NCBI GenBank assembly: GCA_958451705.1
Contig: CAUDRD010000036.1
Coordinates: forward strand, 1 to 10,586
DNA: 10,586 nucleotides
Direction: 5' to 3'
Source of the DNA: an uncultured Oscillospiraceae bacterium
Lineage (GTDB): Bacteria; Bacillota; Clostridia; Oscillospirales; Acutalibacteraceae
Part shown: positions 7,279-10,586 of the stretch, one piece after another
Position numbering within the stretch: position 1 is the first letter of the stretch
How the letters are laid out: each line of letters opens with the position of its first letter
The notes under the pieces: generated by a model
What the model saw: only the letters and a program-made list of their open reading frames with translations
Told to the model about the DNA's origin: nothing
Databases searched by the model: none
Translations under genes and position numbers: made by a program

Positions 7279-7307
7279 ATGATATACCTGTAAACAAAAA
7301 CTGTCAA
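7279..7307 (-). promoter_or_regulatory. Sigma-A-type promoter of the SipW/TasA-like operon
   Basis: The -35 is a perfect TTGACA (7302-7307), the spacer is exactly 17 bases, and the -10 is TATCAT (7279-7284), one mismatch from consensus. The start of transcription is expected near 7272. The -35 is one arm of TGTCAA-N7-TTGACA (7302-7320) and the -10 is one arm of TATCAT-N9-ATGATA (7264-7284), so a repressor could compete with polymerase here (inference). Confidence 0.75.
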
Positions 7308-7428
7308 CGTATTTTTGACAAATATTTACATTTTTTGAAAATTTATGTAACTTATACAATTATAGCCCTACTAATTTGGCCAAAAACATGTCGAAAAATA
7401 AATTTTTGCAAAACAAGTATAAAAGCGC

Positions 7429-7461
7429 AAAAAAAGGCGGCAGCTGAAGAGCCACCGCCTT
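7429..7461 (-). terminator. Intrinsic terminator after azlD
   Basis: In the mRNA sense AAGGCGGUGGC pairs with GCUGCCGCCUU (11 pairs, two of them G-U) around a 6-base loop and runs straight into a U-run of 5-7 bases. It begins 30 bases after the azlD stop and separates the exporter genes from the fibre operon. Confidence 0.88.
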
Positions 7462-7490
7462 AAAAATTTCATTTTTGCTTTCGGTTCTTT

Positions 7491-7817
7491 TTAAAACACA
7501 AAGCGTATTAAAAACATATAAAGAACCGTTGAAACCGATATACTAAGCAGAGTATTTTTCTTTTTCCAATGAAGCAAAGCCGCCAAAACCACACAGATAA
7601 TTTCCGGAAGTCCATAAGGATAACTTAAAAAGGATACGCCTGAAAAACAGCTTACAACCAAAAGCCCCATGGCTGCGAAGGGCAAAATTTTTCCGAGATA
7701 TACTATAAAATCAGGAACCTTTTTACCCTTAGGAAAAAGTACAAAGGGCAGAAATCTTGTTATAATAGTTGCCGCTGCCAAAGCCGCCAATATAAAAAAT
7801 ATTTCCTTATTATTCAT
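7491..7817 (-). CDS. azlD: AzlD-family branched-chain amino acid transport protein
   Basis: Small membrane subunit that works with AzlC in export of branched-chain amino acids. Seen: 108 residues, close to the usual AzlD length, with four hydrophobic segments (about 5-19, 36-57, 68-83 and 88-106). Family features are TRFLPFVLFPKGK (20-32) and LGKILPFAAMG (41-51). The ATG at 7817 has AAAGGAG upstream at a slightly long spacing. The gene follows azlC by 22 bases, the normal azlCD pairing, and ends just before an intrinsic terminator. Substrate assignment rests on family knowledge (B. subtilis azlCD, E. coli ygaZH), not on residues seen here. Confidence 0.9.
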   Translation of the reverse strand: MNNKEIFFILAALAAATIITRFLPFVLFPKGKKVPDFIVYLGKILPFAAMGLLVVSCFSGVSFLSYPYGLPEIICVVLAALLHWKKKNTLLSISVSTVLYMFLIRFVF

Positions 7818-7839
7818 CGAAGTTTTTCTCCTTTGCCGT

Positions 7840-8532
7840 CTATCTTTTCACCTTTAATAAGTACAAAAGAACGCATACGGCTACAATTACACCCATGGAA
7901 ACGGGAATGAAAATCTCCGATCCGAAAACTAAAAGGCACAACGCCGTCGCTAAAACTCCGAGAACCGCTCCTGTATGGTCTTTTGTGCTTCTCCACTGGT
8001 CAACAAAAATAACCGTAAAAAGGGCTGTAAGTGCAAAATCTATTCCAGTGGTGTCAAAGGGGACAAACTCACCTAAAAATGCACCGGCAGCGGTTCCGGC
8101 AATCCAATATAAGTGATTTGACAAAGTGATTAGAAAATAGACTCGTGACGCACTCTGATTTTTTGGTATATCCAAGGAACATACCACCGAAAAAGTTTCG
8201 TCGGTAAGCCCAGCAATAAGATAGGGCTTTTCTTTGCCTGCGTCGGCATACTTATTCAGCATAGAAATTCCGTAAAAAATATGCCTTGCGTTAACCATGA
8301 GCCCCATTAAAAAGGCGGTAAAGGGCGAAGCTGCCGCAGTTAAAAGATTTACTCCCACATACTGGAGGCTTCCCGCATAGATAAATATACTCATAGCGAT
8401 TGCCCACCAGGGGGAAAATCCGGATACACTCATAAGCACTCCGTAAGCTGCACCTAAAAACAGGTATCCCGTCATTACGGGAACTGTTTTATAAAAGACA
8501 AATTTTAGAATTTCCTTAGTTTCCTTTTTCAT
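7840..8532 (-). CDS. azlC: AzlC-family branched-chain amino acid exporter, large subunit
   Basis: Integral membrane permease of the azlCD / YgaZ-YgaH type, expected to export valine, leucine, isoleucine or related compounds. Seen: 230 residues of normal length with family motifs in order: a glycine-rich first helix ending GAAYG (27-31), YAGSLQ (52-57), the hallmark NARHIFYG (81-88), GLTDETF (108-114), and hydrophobic helices through 165-225. The ATG has AGAGGA 6 bases upstream. It starts 45 bases after the preceding gene with no terminator between, so it is probably co-transcribed with it, and it is followed by azlD. Confidence 0.93.
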   Translation of the reverse strand: MKKETKEILKFVFYKTVPVMTGYLFLGAAYGVLMSVSGFSPWWAIAMSIFIYAGSLQYVGVNLLTAAASPFTAFLMGLMVNARHIFYGISMLNKYADAGKEKPYLIAGLTDETFSVVCSLDIPKNQSASRVYFLITLSNHLYWIAGTAAGAFLGEFVPFDTTGIDFALTALFTVIFVDQWRSTKDHTGAVLGVLATALCLLVFGSEIFIPVSMGVIVAVCVLLYLLKVKR

Positions 8533-8577
8533 TTTTTTCCTCTTTAAACACTTAATTTTGCTCCAATAAATAATAAT

Positions 8578-9309
8578 TTATTTCTCCTTACTGAAACGTT
8601 TTTCCGTAACCTTTTTTAAATGGTACCCGAGAACTTCTTTGGACATCTCTTCCCACTTTTCTTTTGATGCATCGTTGTAATTTTCTTTAAGATATTCCTC
8701 TACGATTTTTTCTTTTCCGTATCCATTCTCCAAAGTCAACGGATAATTTTTCAAGCCGTAAAGAAACAGCGAGGCAAGCTTTTCCTCCTTAAAAACGCCT
8801 TTTACTCCCTTACGGACCGTATTTACAATGGGAGATTGTTTTTCATTACCTTCTAATAAAACTCCCTTTTGTTCAATAATATCAGCTTCACCAAAATTTT
8901 CTTTTAAATATCTTAAAAGAGAAACCTGAGTACAAAATTCTTTTTTCCCCTCTGCTCCGATTTTTGATACAAGAGAATTTTTAATGAGCACTGAAAGGCA
9001 GTATTTATCTTTAAGGGAAAGGCAAACATCTATTCCGCCGTAGCCAATTTTATGTACATAGAGTTTACCGAAATTATCCGACTGCTTTTCCCTGCTGACT
9101 GCATTTTTAAAGCCGTGGGTATTGGTATCCTGGAACTTTCCCGGATAATAGTAATAAGCCTCTAAAAGCAGCGGCTCTATTATAAAGTTTCCGACTTTAA
9201 TTGTGTACCTATTTAGCAAAAGATGATTAATATTCTGCAAAAGCTCTATCTGTTTCTTTCTGCCAGTCTCTTTTTCAAGGCTTTTTATTGCGGCTTTAAG
9301 GTTATCCAT
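8578..9309 (-). CDS. Uncharacterised protein resembling AAG/MPG-type 3-methyladenine DNA glycosylase
   Basis: Not recognised with certainty. Seen: 243 mainly soluble residues, no signal peptide or membrane segment, lysine-rich (high predicted pI). Residues 42-112 follow the pattern of AAG/MPG base-excision glycosylases: FIIEPLLLEAYYY (42-54) against the IVETEAY active-site strand, DTNTH (61-65) against the D-x-x-x-H that follows, FGKLYVHKIGYGGIDVCLSL (80-99) against the G-x-LYVY-x-x-YG strand, and LSVLIKNSL (105-113) against the VLLRA strand. On this reading E50 is the catalytic glutamate and Y52 the stacking tyrosine. The C-terminal half (about 170-243) is helical and charged and matches nothing I know. 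AGAGGA lies 8 bases before the ATG. It is the first gene of a unit with azlC and azlD. It could instead be a fold relative without glycosylase activity. Confidence 0.8.
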   Translation of the reverse strand: MDNLKAAIKSLEKETGRKKQIELLQNINHLLLNRYTIKVGNFIIEPLLLEAYYYYPGKFQDTNTHGFKNAVSREKQSDNFGKLYVHKIGYGGIDVCLSLKDKYCLSVLIKNSLVSKIGAEGKKEFCTQVSLLRYLKENFGEADIIEQKGVLLEGNEKQSPIVNTVRKGVKGVFKEEKLASLFLYGLKNYPLTLENGYGKEKIVEEYLKENYNDASKEKWEEMSKEVLGYHLKKVTEKRFSKEK

Positions 9310-9349
9310 TTTGTTTTTCCTCTAATAAAATTTTTCAATAACGATTTAT

Positions 9350-9358
9350 ATTTTATCA
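9350..9358 (-). promoter_or_regulatory. Candidate extended -10 promoter for the glycosylase-like/azlCD unit
   Basis: TGATAAAAT is an extended -10 (TG-n-TAAAAT, one mismatch from TATAAT). Transcription would start near 9343, about 34 bases before the ATG at 9309. No good -35 is present at 16-17 bases (CTTTTG or TTTTGT), which is tolerable for an extended -10. It overlaps the tail of the preceding terminator. Confidence 0.4.
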
Positions 9359-9366
9359 TAATAATG

Positions 9367-9416
9367 TAAAAACAAAAGCGGACTGCTTTTAATTTAAATA
9401 AAATTACAGCAGTCCG
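9367..9416 (-). terminator. Intrinsic terminator after the GH3 gene
   Basis: In the mRNA sense CGGACUGCU pairs perfectly with AGCAGUCCG. An inner UAAUUU/AAAUUA stem extends the arm, and CUUUUGUUUUU follows. It starts 36 bases after the GH3 stop codon and ends that transcription unit. Confidence 0.85.
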
Positions 9417-9451
9417 TCGATTTTTACATTTCTAATTGGCGTTTTAAATAG

Positions 9452-10586
9452 CTATATTTCTATACCGCAGGTAAGCTTTTCTGCTTTTTCACTATCCTCA
9501 CCTACAAAAATATTATAGGCCTTTTCATAATACCAATCCTTATTTTCTTCGCTGTAAAACCGTAAATCTTCTTTTTCCACCTGAACAGTTATATCGGCAG
9601 TTTCCCCCGAGCGTAAAAACACCTTTTTAAAGCCTTTAAGCTGCTTTAATGGATGATCTCCCTCTTTTGCTCCTGCATAAACCTGCATAACGGTTTTTCC
9701 GTCGACACTGCCGCTGTTCTTTACTTTAACGGTAACGTCGATAAATTTTTCGTTTTGCTTGAGTTTTAAATCAAAATACTGGAAGGTGGTGTATGAAAGT
9801 CCGAATCCAAAGGTAAACGCTGCTTTTTTATTTTCCTTATCGAGAAGAGCATAACCGTGATAATAACCGTAAGTAATATTGTCACGCCTGTCGCCGGGAA
9901 ATATAAACTCCGGATAATCCTCTTCACTTTTCGCCATGGTAAAGGGAAGATGTCCCGAGGGATTCACCTTACCTGTAAGAATATCCGCAAGGGCATTTCC
10001 TCCCTCCATGCCACTGTAAAAGCTTTCAAGTATGGCGTTCGCCTCATCTTTCCACTCTTCGATTATATATGCACTGCCGCCGATTATATTGACAACAGTC
10101 TTTTTGCTCATACCACAGACTTTATGTATCAGCGCAACTTCATCAGCTGGTATTCTCAAAGAATATCTATCTCCACCGAACATCATTTTTGCGGCACTGT
10201 CCTTATGAGAGAGATTAATGAGATTTTCTCCCTCCTGACGAAAATCACTGCCAACGCACACAACAGCTACGTCACACATTGCTATATCAGCTCTGTGCTT
10301 TTCTATATTTTTGCCACTGAGACAAATAACATTATCTTCTCCCAGGGCGTTTTTTAATCCCTCATAAGGGGTCACCGTATAGGGGCTTGCGACGCTGCTG
10401 CTTCCATGGTCGCCCACATTCTTTTTATTTGCATATCTGCCTATAACAGCTACTTTTACGTTCTTTTTTAATGGCAGAACTCCGTCATTTTTCAGAAGCA
10501 CCATACTTTCCCTTGCCGATTCATGGGCAAGATAAGTGTGCTCGTTGCAGGCGATAACAGTTTTCGGATATTTTTTCATGGCTGGG
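9452..10586 (-). CDS. Glycoside hydrolase family 3 (beta-glucosidase-like), C-terminal part only
   Basis: GH3 enzymes remove terminal beta-linked sugars from oligosaccharides. Seen: the frame is open through the right window edge (no stop before the ATG at 10579), and that Met is followed directly by mid-protein GH3 sequence, so the N-terminal TIM-barrel with the Asp nucleophile lies outside. Numbering from Met10579: ARESMVLLKNDGVLPL (22-37), GDHGSSSV (57-64), SDFRQEGEN (111-119) where E116 fits the acid/base Glu of the EG motif, GGDRYSLRIP (135-144), SGMEGGNALADIL (189-201), GKVNPSGHLPFTM (203-215), FGFGLSYTTF (257-266) and a fibronectin-III-like domain (about 280-362). No signal peptide can be judged. 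Substrate cannot be read from this part. It ends in an intrinsic terminator and appears independent of the genes that follow. Confidence 0.93.
   Translation of the reverse strand, partial: PAMKKYPKTVIACNEHTYLAHESARESMVLLKNDGVLPLKKNVKVAVIGRYANKKNVGDHGSSSVASPYTVTPYEGLKNALGEDNVICLSGKNIEKHRADIAMCDVAVVCVGSDFRQEGENLINLSHKDSAAKMMFGGDRYSLRIPADEVALIHKVCGMSKKTVVNIIGGSAYIIEEWKDEANAILESFYSGMEGGNALADILTGKVNPSGHLPFTMAKSEEDYPEFIFPGDRRDNITYGYYHGYALLDKENKKAAFTFGFGLSYTTFQYFDLKLKQNEKFIDVTVKVKNSGSVDGKTVMQVYAGAKEGDHPLKQLKGFKKVFLRSGETADITVQVEKEDLRFYSEENKDWYYEKAYNIFVGEDSEKAEKLTCGIEI

Larger units (their letters stand above)
7148..7428 (-). other. AT-rich promoter and leader region of the fibre operon
   Basis: No protein gene is present between the azlD terminator and the first subunit gene. 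The region contains the main promoter, flanking inverted repeats, a weak TATAAT further upstream (7359-7364) without a good -35, a leader of about 125 bases with a small UUCG hairpin, and an A-rich tract before the ribosome site. The long leader leaves room for post-transcriptional control, but I recognise no known riboswitch. Confidence 0.6.

Noticed and set aside
7271..7320. Plus-strand TTGACA elements (7271-7276 and 7315-7320) as divergent promoters
   Set aside because: No credible -10 at 16-18 bases and no plus-strand gene downstream. They are better explained as arms of the inverted repeats around the minus-strand promoter.
7359..7364. TATAAT as a second promoter upstream of the main one
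   Set aside because: The -10 is perfect, but the hexamer 17 bases upstream (GTTTTT) is far from TTGACA and there is no extended -10.
9857..10357. Plus-strand frame of 166 codons
   Set aside because: It overlaps conserved GH3 sequence on the minus strand and lacks a ribosome site or recognisable domain.
1..10586. CRISPR array, tRNA/rRNA genes, insertion sequence or prophage
   Set aside because: No regularly spaced repeats, no cloverleaf-like or rRNA-like stretches, and no transposase or phage motifs were found on either strand.

Overview
The window reads as chromosome of a low-GC Gram-positive bacterium, most likely an anaerobic gut-type member of the Clostridia. The support is AT-rich gaps, strong AGGAGG-type ribosome sites, a sigma-A-like promoter, SipW-type export and Cna-type surface domains. 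Genus-level placement is not possible from this sequence. Every gene I can support lies on the minus strand, so the biological order runs from the high-coordinate end to the low-coordinate end.

Upstream block (10586 to 7434). A glycoside hydrolase family 3 gene enters from outside the window, with only its C-terminal domains present, and ends at a clear intrinsic terminator (9367-9416). A new transcription unit then starts at an extended -10 promoter near 9350. It carries an uncharacterised protein that looks like a distant relative of the AAG/MPG-type 3-methyladenine DNA glycosylases, followed by azlC and azlD, the two subunits of a branched-chain amino acid exporter. This unit ends at an intrinsic terminator (7429-7461).

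Main block (7430 to 1). A 343-base AT-rich gap holds a near-consensus promoter (TTGACA, 17 bases, TATCAT) embedded in inverted repeats, and a leader of about 125 bases. It drives an apparent operon of at least seven genes for an extracellular fibre or biofilm matrix. In order these are two tandem TasA/camelysin-like subunits with near-identical SipW-type signal peptides; a third SipW-type protein; a 1025-residue adhesin with a fibro-slime domain and Cna-B-like isopeptide domains; a fourth SipW-type protein; the dedicated ER-type signal peptidase SipW; and a Sec-exported protein starting at TTG that ends, at the window edge, in an acidic linker and a possible wall-sorting signal.

How the parts fit. 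SipW would cleave the four small subunits, which carry the G-T-x-A-x-[FY] type signal. These would polymerise outside the cell. The large protein would be a stalk or tip adhesin, and the last protein could tie the fibre to the wall. Strong hairpins without a U-run follow three of the four subunit genes and could set unequal amounts of each product by stabilising or processing the mRNA. No RNA genes, CRISPR arrays, insertion sequences or plus-strand genes were found.
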